From positions 1 to 64,000 of the forward strand of contig OMWZ01000009.1 in assembly GCA_900314855.1 (NCBI GenBank): a DNA stretch of 64,000 nucleotides, in the 5' to 3' direction. The translations under genes and the position numbers were made by a program. The number at the start of each line of letters is the position of its first letter. Position 1 is the first letter of the stretch. This document shows, in pieces, positions 43,149 to 51,819 of this stretch. The stretch is from an uncultured Selenomonadales bacterium (GTDB lineage Bacteria; Bacillota; Negativicutes; Acidaminococcales; Acidaminococcaceae). Under the pieces are notes generated by a model. It saw only the letters and a program-made list of their open reading frames with translations, had not been told where the DNA came from and searched no databases.

Positions 43149-45131
43149 TTAGAAGCGATATTTGTATTCGACGAGGAAATTGCACGGCATCTCATAATAC
43201 TGGGCAGAGCTGTGGCTGATGACATCGTCCCGATCCAGCAGGTTGTCGATGGTCAGGCTGACAGACTGGTTCTTGTCCGGTTTGTACTGAGCCGTAAGGG
43301 TCGTCAGGAAATACGGCCGTTCTTCCACGGAGTGCTCTGCCGACGGGGTGCGGACCCGGTCCCCCAGGAAGCTGCCGCTGAGGGCCGCGTCCAGTTTATG
43401 GTACGTATACCCTATGCCGCCACTGATTTGATAGCGTCCGAATTTACGGTCCCAGTAGTCCTTTTTCTCACTCTTGCTCTTCGGGTTGTTGAGATTGACG
43501 GCCCAATGATAGGACCACGGCCCCTGGCTGTGGACAGTATCCCCGAACTCGAAGCCCAGATTCTTGAAATCTTCGTTATTGTACTGCCACCCACCGGATT
43601 TGCGATTCCAGGTGGCGCTGATGTTATCCTTGATGCGGATCGCGTACAGCGCCGCTTTCCAGTTGTGGGCCCCGGCCATCCGTTTCCAGCCGGCTTCATA
43701 ATGGAGCCCTTTCTGGGGTCTCAAGTCCAGATTGTAGAAGGACTGGTATCCCGTCGGGAACATCTGACCGAAGGTCGGCATGATAAAGGACTGGGCCACG
43801 CTGACATAGGCCGAATCGTTTTCGTCGAACTTGTGCAGGTATTGGCCGGCAGCGCTGAAATTGCTATAGTTGTTCCCGTTGAAAGCATCTGTCGTCCACG
43901 TTTCGCGGGCGCTCACGATACAGGAATTCTTGTCGTCGAATTTTTGATCCCACTGGCCATATACGCCGAAAAGGTTTCGGGAATAACTGTCGTGAGAACT
44001 GCCGGAACCGGCAAAGAGTTTCTGGTAGTTTTCCCGCTTGTAATCGAAGCCCAGGATTGCCTTCGCTTTGGGACCCACTTCCCAGTTCCGCTGAATATCC
44101 GCGCCCAGGGTACGGTTCTTTTCCCGCGTATTGTAGAGGGACGAGGCCGGCGCGACAGCCGTGCCCGTCGGCGAGTAATACGTGTGCCCGAACGATTCCA
44201 CGGTTCCCGTCGTAAAGTACACGGATCCCTTGTAGCGTTCCCCCTGATACTGCAGCTGGGCCATATGCTGCTTCGTCGTGTACAGGCGGTCGTTAAAGGG
44301 CGTGCCGACCAGGAAGCCATTTTTGGAGGATTCGATGACGTCCCTCAGGTAACGCGCCTGGGATTCGAAGTAGTGATAACCCAGGCTCCAATCTTTGGTG
44401 ATGTTATAATTGACGCCCACATTCTCCCGGCTCACATCCTGCGTGGAAGTTTTCGTTTTCCCGACAATCTGGGTTCCTCCCACTTCCGATTCCGAAATGC
44501 GGTCCAGAGTGCGATCCCATTTTTCCCGATCGTAGGAAACCTGGAATTTGTCCGTGCCGGCGCGGAACCCATAATTTTTCCGTCCGAAATTCCCCACACC
44601 GACTTTCACAAAATTAGCGCGGCCTTTCCGGGTGATAATGTTGATGACACCTCCCATGCCCTCGGAACCGTAGAGGACGGAACCGCCCCCCTTCACGATT
44701 TCGACGCGCTCGATGTCCTCAGCGCTGACAGCCTCCAGATTGTACTTGCCGCGCCAGTTGATCGGGTTTCCGTTGAGCAGGACCAGCGTCCCATTGTCTA
44801 CCCCGCGGATGATGGCTTCGTTCGTCATCGTCCCCATGGACGCGCCGGACTGGCCAAAGGACTTGAACGTGAAGCCCGGCACTTTCCGCAATACCATGGC
44901 CAGGTTCTGCCCACCTGTTTTCCGGATATCTTCTCGGGTCAACACCTCCGTGCTGGCCGGGATATCGACATCCCGCCGGGAATCCCTGGTCGCCGTAACG
45001 ACGACCTGGTCCAGCGTAAATTGTTTCAGTTCCTCTGTTTCGGCCGTCATGGCCGGTTCTGCCGCCAGCACATTGCCCGTCAGCAGGAACGCCATCACGA
45101 CGCCCAACGGAATCCTTTTTTTCTGTTGCAT
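43149..45131 (-). CDS. TonB-dependent outer-membrane receptor
   Basis: Active-transport channel for a chelated metal or cobalamin-like ligand. The 660 residues have a signal peptide (IPLGVVMAFLLTGNVLAA), a TonB box region (FTLDQVVVTATR), the plug domain (DIPASTEVLTREDIRKTGGQ, AIIRGVDNGTLVLLNG, VEIVKGGGSVLYGSEGMGGV) and a 22-strand-type barrel ending NFLVEYKYRF with the aromatic terminal residue. ATG at 45131 follows GGGGG; a TTG 6 bases earlier is less likely. The TonB-ExbD-ExbB genes directly upstream would power it. The ligand cannot be read from sequence. Confidence 0.93.
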   Translation of the reverse strand: MQQKKRIPLGVVMAFLLTGNVLAAEPAMTAETEELKQFTLDQVVVTATRDSRRDVDIPASTEVLTREDIRKTGGQNLAMVLRKVPGFTFKSFGQSGASMGTMTNEAIIRGVDNGTLVLLNGNPINWRGKYNLEAVSAEDIERVEIVKGGGSVLYGSEGMGGVINIITRKGRANFVKVGVGNFGRKNYGFRAGTDKFQVSYDREKWDRTLDRISESEVGGTQIVGKTKTSTQDVSRENVGVNYNITKDWSLGYHYFESQARYLRDVIESSKNGFLVGTPFNDRLYTTKQHMAQLQYQGERYKGSVYFTTGTVESFGHTYYSPTGTAVAPASSLYNTREKNRTLGADIQRNWEVGPKAKAILGFDYKRENYQKLFAGSGSSHDSYSRNLFGVYGQWDQKFDDKNSCIVSARETWTTDAFNGNNYSNFSAAGQYLHKFDENDSAYVSVAQSFIMPTFGQMFPTGYQSFYNLDLRPQKGLHYEAGWKRMAGAHNWKAALYAIRIKDNISATWNRKSGGWQYNNEDFKNLGFEFGDTVHSQGPWSYHWAVNLNNPKSKSEKKDYWDRKFGRYQISGGIGYTYHKLDAALSGSFLGDRVRTPSAEHSVEERPYFLTTLTAQYKPDKNQSVSLTIDNLLDRDDVISHSSAQYYEMPCNFLVEYKYRF

Positions 45132-45205
45132 CCGCAATTACCCCCTTTTGCTTTATCCTGGCGCCCGGCCCCTGCCCGGCACCCTTGTGTATCTCCCACC
45201 GCTTC

Positions 45206-45901
45206 CTACCGCGTCCGCAAGCGGAACGCGAACGGCTGATAGGCATAGCAACGTACCGGCCGCCCGTACCCGTCCAGCCCTGGACGGAACCGGAATCCGC
45301 GGGCTGCCGCCAGGGCTTCCTGGTCCAATGCGCCGTTCCCCGACGAACGCGCCAGGGACAGATTTTCCACGCCGCCGTCCTTGCCAATCAGGAAGCGGAC
45401 AACGGCTGTCCCTTCTATACCGCTGTTCCGGGCCGACAGCGGATACTGCGGAGCCCGGGAACGAGTAACGCGCGGCGCCACGGCCGGGGCCTGGATAGAA
45501 TCCGAGGCAGGGCCGACACCGCTCCCCTGGCCGCCGCCGGAACCGCCGGAACCGAGCCCGGCGCTCGTACCGCTACCTGTACCGCCCGCCGCCCGCTGAA
45601 CCGACGAGCTGGCTTTCTTTTTCACCGGATGGTGCTGCCGCGGCACTACTTGCCGCTGTTCCTGGATATCGTCCGGCTGGGGAGTGGCTTCTTCCTCTTC
45701 CGCTTTGTCTTCCGGCTCTTCCGGTTCCGCCTGATCTTCCAGGGGAGCCGCATCGCCGCCGCCCCCCATGAGGGCCACGTCATACACAGGGTCGGCTGTC
45801 GGAACCCGGTGTCCGTACAGCACGACGACCCCGACCAGGGCGAAGCAGACCAAGTGGAAGACTACGGAAAAGAGTAGTCCCTTTTTACCGTCCTGATTCA
45901 T
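45206..45901 (-). CDS. tonB: TonB energy transducer
   Basis: Links the proton-motive force at the inner membrane to outer-membrane receptors. The 231 residues have an N-terminal span with the conserved SxxxH (FSVVFHLVCFALVGVVVL), an acidic and Pro-rich then Gly/Ser-rich spacer (about 45-145), and the C-terminal TonB domain (PQYPLSARNSGIEGTAVVRF, ALDQEALAAARGFRFRPG). It overlaps exbD by 4 bases. Confidence 0.93.
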   Translation of the reverse strand: MNQDGKKGLLFSVVFHLVCFALVGVVVLYGHRVPTADPVYDVALMGGGGDAAPLEDQAEPEEPEDKAEEEEATPQPDDIQEQRQVVPRQHHPVKKKASSSVQRAAGGTGSGTSAGLGSGGSGGGQGSGVGPASDSIQAPAVAPRVTRSRAPQYPLSARNSGIEGTAVVRFLIGKDGGVENLSLARSSGNGALDQEALAAARGFRFRPGLDGYGRPVRCYAYQPFAFRLRTR

Positions 45902-46311
45902 TTTCGGGCTTCCTTATCCGTTGCCAGGCCAACCCGGGTGATGCCGGCCTTCTTGAATTCGTCCAAGAGATGAATAACCGCACGATAGGGAACGTTTTCG
46001 TCGGCCCGGATCACGACGGCGAAGTCCTTGTTTTCCTTCTTCCCCTGCCGGGCCCGGTGAATCAGCTGCGCTTCGCCCATGACCTGGTCCCCCAGCCAGT
46101 AGGCGCCGTCATCTTTGATGGTAACGCTGAATTTCACGACGCTCTGCGTCACGGTCTGCGTCGCCACAGGGAGCTTGACCGGAATGGTGCGCAGCTCGCT
46201 CATGTACATCGTGCTCACAATGAAGAAAATCAACAGCAGGAACATCATATCAATCATAGGGCTCAACATGATTCCCGGAGAGGCATGGCCCCGTTTTTTC
46301 AATTTAATCAT
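45898..46311 (-). CDS. exbD: ExbD/TolR family proton channel subunit
   Basis: Inner-membrane partner of ExbB. The 137 residues have the single span with its essential Asp (MLSPMIDMMFLLLIFFIVST) and a periplasmic domain ending VIRADENVPYRAVIHLLDEF KKAGI. Its ATG overlaps the exbB stop by 8 bases. The longer frame reads through exbB and is not used. Confidence 0.95.
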   Translation of the reverse strand: MIKLKKRGHASPGIMLSPMIDMMFLLLIFFIVSTMYMSELRTIPVKLPVATQTVTQSVVKFSVTIKDDGAYWLGDQVMGEAQLIHRARQGKKENKDFAVVIRADENVPYRAVIHLLDEFKKAGITRVGLATDKEARK

Positions 46312-46951
46312 GACGCGACCGCCCCTCCTCTGCCGTGTCCAGATTCTTGGCAATGGCCTCCAGCAGGGTATTGCTCATCTCCTCCAGATTCATGGAGATG
46401 CCTTTCAGGCGCCGTTCGAAGTAGGCGTACATGAGGATGGCCACGATGGAAACACACAGGCCGAAGACCGTGGTAATCAGGGCTTCGCCGATGCCGGCCG
46501 TCACGGCCAGGGGGTTATCCAGCCGCTGGTTGAAGTTGTGGAAGGATCCGATCATGCCCGTGACCGTACCCAGCAGGCCCAGGACCGGCGCCAACGTGAC
46601 GATGACATTCAGGTAATTCAGGCGGTTTTCAAATTTATCGAGGGCCCGTTCCGCCCGGGCGGAAATAAAGCCTTCCAGACGCTCGAATTTCCCATGCCGG
46701 GCCATGACGATAGTCGCTAATTTGGCGATTTCCCCTTCCGTCTGGTCCGCCAGTTCCTTTGCCGCCGTCCAATCGTCGTTTTCAATGTCCATGCAAAACG
46801 TCTTCGTGAACTCCCGTCCGCTGTCCGCCCGCTTGAAGAACAGATAGCGTTCCACGGAAATGGCGACGGCCGCAACGGAACAGAAGAGCAAGGGGTACAT
46901 GACCGGACCCCCTTTGACGAAATAATCCAACCCGGTTGCAAAAATGTTCAT
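46304..46951 (-). CDS. exbB: ExbB/TolQ family proton channel subunit
   Basis: Inner-membrane ring subunit. The 215 residues have three spans: MYPLLFCSVAAVAISVERYL (about 18-38), a second at LNYLNVIVTLAPVLGLLGTV TGMI, and a third in EALITTVFGLCVSIVAILMY. ATG 46951 follows AGGAGG. First gene of exbB-exbD-tonB-receptor, apparently one transcript. Confidence 0.95.
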   Translation of the reverse strand: MNIFATGLDYFVKGGPVMYPLLFCSVAAVAISVERYLFFKRADSGREFTKTFCMDIENDDWTAAKELADQTEGEIAKLATIVMARHGKFERLEGFISARAERALDKFENRLNYLNVIVTLAPVLGLLGTVTGMIGSFHNFNQRLDNPLAVTAGIGEALITTVFGLCVSIVAILMYAYFERRLKGISMNLEEMSNTLLEAIAKNLDTAEEGRSRHD

Positions 46952-47034
46952 CACGCGCCTCCTGAAATATTGATATGGGACTAGCGGAAAATCTTAAAGC
47001 ACGATGGGCTTTTTGGTAATTCACTACATATCAA

Positions 47035-47066
47035 ATTATATCCCTATTTTAATAAGTTTATTATTA
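47035..47066 (-). promoter_or_regulatory. exbB promoter region with an AT-rich dyad
   Basis: The minus strand has TATAAT at 47035-47040. The dyad TAATAA-GTTTA-TTATTA (47050-47066) covers the place of the -35. It could be a metal-regulator operator, but it does not match a canonical Fur box well. Confidence 0.35.
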
Positions 47067-47091
47067 GGACTTCATATCGATAATTCTAGTC

Positions 47092-47123
47092 AAAAAAAAG
47101 ACGGATGTCAACCGACATCCGTC
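47092..47123 (-). terminator. Rho-independent terminator of the feo/ZIP operon
   Basis: GACGGATGTC and GACATCCGTC with a 4-base loop, followed on the minus strand by eight T. It is 16 bases past the ZIP gene stop. Confidence 0.93.
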
Positions 47124-47139
47124 GAAACAAGGAGTTAGT

Positions 47140-47928
47140 TTAACCCAACATGACATCCAATGCCATCATCAGGGTGAAACCGGTCGCAAAAGCCAGTGTC
47201 CCGATGTTGGAATGCTCCCCTTCGGACATTTCGGGAATCAGCTCCTCCACCACCACATACAGCATGGCCCCCGCCGCAAAACTGAGAAAGTACGGCAGAA
47301 ACGGCAGCAGATATTGGATAGCGGCAATCATGGCCACGGCGCTGACAGGTTCCACGACGCCCGACAGGACGCCGTAGACAAAAGACTTGAGCCGCCCCAC
47401 TCCCTCGGCCCTCAAGGGCAGGGAAATGATGGCGCCTTCCGGAAAATTTTGAATGGCGATGCCCAAAGACAGGGACAGGGCCGCTGCCCCGGAAATCGTC
47501 GCATGTCCCGTGGCAAGGCCAGCATACACGACGCCGACAGCCATGCCTTCCGGGATATTGTGCAAGATAACGGCCAGGACCAGCTTGATTGTACGGGACA
47601 ACCCAACGGCCGGGCCTTCCGTTTTGGTACTGTTCAAGTGCAAATGGGGAATGACATGATCCAGGAAGAGAAGAAAAAGGATACCAATCCAAAACCCGAT
47701 GACGGCAGGCACAAAGGCCGGTTGCCCTGAGGCGGCAGCCTGATCCAGAGCCGGAATCAGGAGACTCCAGACGGACGCGGCCACCATCACCCCGGCGGCG
47801 AATCCCGTAAAGATTCGCTGTACCTGACGGTGCAGCGTGCCTCGCAGCAAAAATACGCAGGCCGCGCCGAAAGTAGTTCCCGCGAAGGGAAGAAGAATAC
47901 CTTGGATTACCTCAGGGGACAGGGACAT
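47140..47928 (-). CDS. ZIP family metal transporter
   Basis: Divalent metal (Zn/Fe/Mn) importer. The 262 residues have about eight spans. The metal motifs are HNIPEGMAVGVVYAG in span IV and IQNFPEGAIISLPLRAEG in span V, with HVIPHLHL in the loop before. It matches the GufA/ZupT subgroup. It follows the feoA-feoA-feoB genes in one run and shares their terminator, so iron is a likely substrate; zinc is possible. Confidence 0.9.
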   Translation of the reverse strand: MSLSPEVIQGILLPFAGTTFGAACVFLLRGTLHRQVQRIFTGFAAGVMVAASVWSLLIPALDQAAASGQPAFVPAVIGFWIGILFLLFLDHVIPHLHLNSTKTEGPAVGLSRTIKLVLAVILHNIPEGMAVGVVYAGLATGHATISGAAALSLSLGIAIQNFPEGAIISLPLRAEGVGRLKSFVYGVLSGVVEPVSAVAMIAAIQYLLPFLPYFLSFAAGAMLYVVVEELIPEMSEGEHSNIGTLAFATGFTLMMALDVMLG

Positions 47929-47950
47929 CAGAAACCCACCTTTCTAAAGG

Positions 47951-48151
47951 TCAGGCATCGCTCGCCTTCTTGTCCTCCAAGGGGGTACGGCCGATGTGAT
48001 AAGGGCAGCCGCCGCCCGAACAACGGCCTGCGGAACACCCGCCCGAACAATGCGGGCAGGAACCGGTGGACAAATTCCGAAGGGCATGACGCAATGCCAG
48101 GATAAAACAAAGGATGATAGCTGCCAGAACGACAGCGGACAGGAAATTCAT
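47951..48151 (-). CDS. FeoB-associated Cys-rich membrane protein
   Basis: A 66-residue protein with one N-terminal span (SAVVLAAIILCFILALRHAL) and a cysteine-rich tail (SCPHCSGGCSAGRCSGGGCP). This type regularly follows feoB in Firmicutes and may pass or sense iron at the pump. Its function is not established. Confidence 0.85.
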   Translation of the reverse strand: MNFLSAVVLAAIILCFILALRHALRNLSTGSCPHCSGGCSAGRCSGGGCPYHIGRTPLEDKKASDA

Positions 48152-48217
48152 AGAAACTCCTTTCTACCCGAAGGCGTCAAATTCCTGCTTCCGTGAGAAG
48201 CAAATTCTATTTTTTAC

Positions 48218-50362
48218 TCAGTCTGCCTCCTGGAGCTGCGTCTTCCCAATGGGAGCCTTGGGAGCCGGGCGCAGGATAAAGTACAGGGCTGCCGCCACCA
48301 GGACGATTGCCACGGTCTGCGCCACGCCGAAGGGTGCGCCATAGAAGGCCCAGCCGCCCAGGTTATAGACGACGAACGCCAGACCGTATCCGACAAGGAC
48401 CTGGAAAGAGATGGCCAGCGCCGCCCACTTCCTATCCCCCATCTCGCGGGCGGTCGTTGCCATGGCAACGAGGCAAGGCGGGTCAAAGAGATTCAAAATC
48501 ATATAGGTGAACGCCGTAAGGGGCGTAAACATCGCGGCGATGGCCTGGAAAGTTTCGGCTTCGCTGTCCGGGCTGGCCCCGGCCAGGATTCCCAGGGTGC
48601 CGACCGCCTGTTCTTTCGCCATAAAGGCGGAAACGACAGCGACGGCGTTCTGCCAGGAGCCCAACCCGATGGGGGCGAAAATCCAGGCAAAGGCATTGCC
48701 TGCCACCGCCAGCATGGACTCATCGACATTCTCGACCAATTCCAGGCTCGTGTTGAAGGACTGGAGAAACCAAAGGAGGACGCAGACCGAAAAGATAATC
48801 GTGCCGGCCTTGACGATAAACCCTTTAGCGCGTTCCCACATATGAAGGAGGACGCCCTTAAAGGACGGAATATGGTACGCCGGCAATTCCATGACGAAGG
48901 GCGCCGGGTCCCCGGCAAAATAATGGGTCTTTTTCAGGGCAATGCCGCCGAGGATGATAATGGCAATACCCAGAAAGTACATGGCCGGGGCAATAAACAG
49001 GGACCCGGGAAAGAAAATCGTCGTCACCATGGCAATGATTTCCGTCTTCGCGGAGCAGGGAATGAACGTGGACAGCAAGATTGTCATGCGCCGGTCGCGG
49101 GGATTTTCAATCGTACGTGCCGCCATGATGGCCGGTACGCCGCAGCCCGTGCCGATGAGGACCGGGATAAAGGATTTGCCGGACAGGCCAAATTTACGGA
49201 ACACACGGTCCATAATGAAAGCGACACGAGCCATGTACCCGGAATCTTCCAGGAGGGACATGAAAAAGAAAATCAGCAGGATTTGCGGGGCGAAGCCCAG
49301 AACCGTACCGACGCCGCCGAGGATGCCGCCAACGAGGAGGCTCGTCAACCATTCAGGAGCCGCAATGCTTTCCAGGAAACCCGTGGCCGCGTCCGAAACA
49401 ATTTCCCCGAAAAACACGTCGTTCGTCCAATCGGTCATCCAGGCGCCTACGGTAGTGACAGAAATGTAATACATGAGAAACATGAGGAGCGCGAAAATAG
49501 GAAGGGCCAGGAAGCGGTTCGTCACGATGCGGTCGATTTTGTCAGACGTGGTCAGGGCATGCTTTGGCGCCGTTTTGCGGACAAATCTCTCCACCAGCTT
49601 CGCGATGTATTCATAGCGCTGGTTGATGATAATGCTTTCCGCGTCGTCTTCCAATTCCGCTTCGCAGTCCTGGATGTGCAAGTCCAGATGCTGCAGCAAT
49701 TCCGGTGGCAGCCCAAGGGAGGCCGTCGCGTCCCGGTCGCGTTCAAAGAGTTTCACGCTGTACCACCGCAGATTACGGGAATCGACACGATCCGCAATGG
49801 ATTCCTCGATATGGGCCAGGCAATGCTCCACGCTGCCCGTGAAGACATGGGGCAGTTCTTTACCCGGCTTGCGCGCCCTGGCGACCGCCACGGCCGCTTC
49901 TGCCGCTTCTTTGCAGCCTTTGCCCTGAAGGGCGCTGATTTCGCAGACGGGACAGCCCAGCGCCGCGGACAATTTGCGGATGTCGATAACGTCTCCCTTC
50001 GCTTTCACCAAATCCATCATATTGACGGCGAGGACGACGGGGAGCCCCACTTCAATCAGCTGTGTCGTCAGATACAGGTTGCGTTCGATGTTAGTGCCAT
50101 CGATGATGTTCAGGATCACATCGGGCCTTTCCTGTACCAGATACCGGCGCGACACTTTCTCTTCCAACGTGTAGGGGGATAACGAATAAATGCCGGGTAA
50201 GTCCTGGATGATGACATCCTGGTGGCCTTTCAGGCGGCCTTCCTTCTTTTCCACCGTGACACCGGGCCAGTTGCCGACATACTGGCTGCTGCCTGTCAGC
50301 TCATTGAACAAGGTCGTTTTCCCGCAGTTCGGGTTGCCCGCCAGGGCGATTTTCAAATCCAT
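48218..50362 (-). CDS. feoB: Ferrous iron transporter FeoB
   Basis: Inner-membrane Fe2+ transporter with an N-terminal G domain. The 714 residues show G1 GNPNCGKTTLFNELTG, switch region QYVGNWPGVTVEKKEG, G3 DLPGIYSL, G4 NMMD, then a transmembrane part with two gate regions (GVPAIMAARTIENPRDRRMT, FIPCSAKTEI, PPCLVAMATTAREMG). Upstream are two feoA genes, downstream the Cys-rich protein. Confidence 0.97.
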   Translation of the reverse strand: MDLKIALAGNPNCGKTTLFNELTGSSQYVGNWPGVTVEKKEGRLKGHQDVIIQDLPGIYSLSPYTLEEKVSRRYLVQERPDVILNIIDGTNIERNLYLTTQLIEVGLPVVLAVNMMDLVKAKGDVIDIRKLSAALGCPVCEISALQGKGCKEAAEAAVAVARARKPGKELPHVFTGSVEHCLAHIEESIADRVDSRNLRWYSVKLFERDRDATASLGLPPELLQHLDLHIQDCEAELEDDAESIIINQRYEYIAKLVERFVRKTAPKHALTTSDKIDRIVTNRFLALPIFALLMFLMYYISVTTVGAWMTDWTNDVFFGEIVSDAATGFLESIAAPEWLTSLLVGGILGGVGTVLGFAPQILLIFFFMSLLEDSGYMARVAFIMDRVFRKFGLSGKSFIPVLIGTGCGVPAIMAARTIENPRDRRMTILLSTFIPCSAKTEIIAMVTTIFFPGSLFIAPAMYFLGIAIIILGGIALKKTHYFAGDPAPFVMELPAYHIPSFKGVLLHMWERAKGFIVKAGTIIFSVCVLLWFLQSFNTSLELVENVDESMLAVAGNAFAWIFAPIGLGSWQNAVAVVSAFMAKEQAVGTLGILAGASPDSEAETFQAIAAMFTPLTAFTYMILNLFDPPCLVAMATTAREMGDRKWAALAISFQVLVGYGLAFVVYNLGGWAFYGAPFGVAQTVAIVLVAAALYFILRPAPKAPIGKTQLQEAD

Positions 50363-50437
50363 TTTCTATCCTTTCCACATGCCGGGGAAGTACTCCCCTG
50401 AGATTTCTTGACGACGCGTCCCAAGGGAAGCGTTCCG

Positions 50438-50662
50438 TTACAGGGCTTCCACTTCGATGGTCGCCGCCTCGTTTTTCCGGACGGACAAATCGTACCCCCG
50501 CACGTTCAGTTCCATCGGGTCTCCCAGTGGCGCAATCTTCACCACTTTAATTTCCGTTCCCTTGGTAATGCCCATGTCCATAATACGGCGTTTCAGCGCG
50601 CCCATTCCATGAAGGCGCACGACCTTGCAAAGGCCGCCGATAGCAATCTCGTTCAGTGTCAT
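50438..50662 (-). CDS. feoA: FeoA domain protein
   Basis: Small SH3-like partner of FeoB. The 74 residues read LCKVVRLHGMGALKRRIMDM, GITKGTEIKVVKIAPLGDPM and ELNVRGYDLSVRKNEA, the full FeoA core. The start follows GGAGTGGAAC; the longer frame overlaps the upstream feoA region and is not used. Confidence 0.95.
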   Translation of the reverse strand: MTLNEIAIGGLCKVVRLHGMGALKRRIMDMGITKGTEIKVVKIAPLGDPMELNVRGYDLSVRKNEAATIEVEAL

Positions 50663-50691
50663 GTTCCACTCCTTCCTGCTCCCTGCGGGAC

Positions 50692-50904
50692 TCAATACAG
50701 GATGCGGCGTGCCATCGCTTCCCCGATGCCGACGCGGCTGTCCCTCACATTAAGGATCATATTGCCGGCCAAATGGCTGACTACGGTGACCTTCGCATCC
50801 ACGGTAAAGCCCATTTCCGCCAAATGCTGCCGCACCTGGTCATTGCCGGTGATTTTTCGGATGACGACCGTCTCGCCAACCTCCGCCATCATCAAAGGTA
50901 TCAA
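50692..50904 (-). CDS. Second FeoA domain protein
   Basis: A 70-residue FeoA-like protein: VGETVVIRKITGNDQVRQHL, AEMGFTVDAKVTVVSHLAGN and MILNVRDSRVGIGEAMARRI. TTG 50904 is the best start, behind GGAGGTGAT; a GTG further upstream lies inside the ribosome-binding site. First gene of the feo run, followed by a diverged feoA. Two tandem FeoA proteins are common in Firmicute feo operons. Confidence 0.9.
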   Translation of the reverse strand: MIPLMMAEVGETVVIRKITGNDQVRQHLAEMGFTVDAKVTVVSHLAGNMILNVRDSRVGIGEAMARRILY

Positions 50905-50926
50905 GCTTATCACCTCCCACAGGATG

Positions 50927-50956
50927 ATTATTAGCTTGCGCTAACTATGCCTTCAA
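50927..50956 (-). promoter_or_regulatory. Second feo promoter with a DtxR-like dyad
   Basis: TTGAAG (50951-50956), then AATAAT after 18 bases, just upstream of the first feoA. The dyad TTAGC-N4-GCTAA (50931-50944) covers the spacer and touches the -10. It resembles DtxR/IdeR-type half-sites. Confidence 0.5.
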
Positions 50957-50991
50957 AAAAAACAGGCCCACAGGGGCCTCTTCGTTGAGGC
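50955..50991 (-). terminator. Leader terminator with an overlapping alternative hairpin in the feo leader
   Basis: The minus strand has AGGCCC-CTGT-GGGCCT followed by G and eight T, a clear intrinsic terminator. Immediately upstream GCCTC-AACGAA-GAGGC shares the bases AGGC, so the two hairpins exclude each other, like a terminator/antiterminator pair. It lies between two promoters and before feoA. Confidence 0.65.
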
Positions 50992-51001
50992 GTATTTTTA
51001 A

Positions 51002-51017
51002 GTTAGTTATTACTAAC
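51002..51017 (-). promoter_or_regulatory. DtxR-like dyad just downstream of the first feo promoter
   Basis: GTTAGT-N4-ACTAAC, a perfect 6-bp dyad that falls at about +9 to +24 of the upstream promoter. It matches the second dyad in the TTAG...CTAA half-site pattern. Confidence 0.55.
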
Positions 51018-51032
51018 CCATTTCATTTTTAC

Positions 51033-51061
51033 AATTTAGCATTGCTTTGCTGTTTTGTCAA
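51033..51061 (-). promoter_or_regulatory. First feo promoter
   Basis: TTGACA (51056-51061), 17 bases, TAAATT on the minus strand. It lies about 130 bases before the first feoA, leaving a leader with the dyad and terminator above. Confidence 0.6.
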
Positions 51062-51177
51062 GAGAACCGCAGAAAAAAGTTAGCTATGCGCAACCAAATC
51101 TCCTACAAAAACGCTGCCGCCAAGCGCCGGGCGCGCCGAGGACAGTCCGCCGTGCCGGCAGGGGTACGTCGGAACGC

Positions 51178-51211
51178 AAAAACCGCCGGCAGGTCTGGCC
51201 TGCCGGCGGTT
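51178..51211 (-). terminator. Rho-independent terminator of mscL
   Basis: AACCGCCGGCAGG and CCTGCCGGCGGTT, a perfect 13-bp stem with a 5-base loop, running into TTTTT on the minus strand. Confidence 0.9.
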
Positions 51212-51240
51212 GTCCTGGTGTGCTGGGAACGATTCTTTCC

Positions 51241-51678
51241 TCAGTCTTTCGTCAATTCGCTCGTGCAATGCGGGCAACGTGTCGCGTCATCCGGGATTTC
51301 CGTCTTGCAGAACGGGCACAGGCGCGGGGCCTTGGCCGGTGCTTTCGGCGCGATGCGGTTGATCTGCTTGATGACCAGGAAGACGGCGAAAGCCACGATC
51401 AGGAAGTCGATGATCGTGTTAATAAAGTTACCGTAAGCAATAACAGCCAGGCCGGCTTTTTTGGCTTCCGCCAGGGTGGCGACGTGCTTATCGGACAGGT
51501 TGAGGAACAGGTTGGAAAAGTCCACGTCCCCCATCAATTTGCCCAAAGGCGGCATAATGATGTCATTGACAAGGCTCGTCACGATTTTTCCGAAGGCGCC
51601 GCCGATGACAACGCCGACAGCCATGTCGACGACATTGCCCCGCATGGCGAACTCTTTGAACTCCTTCAACATACCCAT
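51241..51678 (-). CDS. mscL: Large-conductance mechanosensitive channel
   Basis: Emergency osmotic release valve in the inner membrane. The 145 residues have [20 protein letters not shown] (first span), NDIIMPPLG and [20 protein letters not shown] (second span). A C-terminal zinc ribbon, [18 protein letters not shown], extends the protein, as in a known subset of MscL. RBS GGAGGG. Confidence 0.96.
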   Translation of the reverse strand: MGMLKEFKEFAMRGNVVDMAVGVVIGGAFGKIVTSLVNDIIMPPLGKLMGDVDFSNLFLNLSDKHVATLAEAKKAGLAVIAYGNFINTIIDFLIVAFAVFLVIKQINRIAPKAPAKAPRLCPFCKTEIPDDATRCPHCTSELTKD

Positions 51679-51768
51679 TGTGTGGTTTCCCTCCTATAAG
51701 GCATACGGCACCGCCCCTTCCCTATCCCGCCCACGCGGGCAGCAGGACGGCCCGTACTTTCTTTTAAC

Positions 51769-51797
51769 ATTAAAGCATTATCCAAAAAGACTGTCAA
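51769..51797 (-). promoter_or_regulatory. Promoter of mscL
   Basis: TTGACA, 17 bases, TTTAAT on the minus strand. It lies about 90 bases before the mscL start and just after the azlD stop. Confidence 0.75.
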
Positions 51798-51819
51798 CAG
51801 AAATCTGTTCGCCATAAGT

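Noticed and set aside
43071-45239. Plus-strand open frame of 722 codons
   Set aside because: Antisense shadow of the TonB-dependent receptor.
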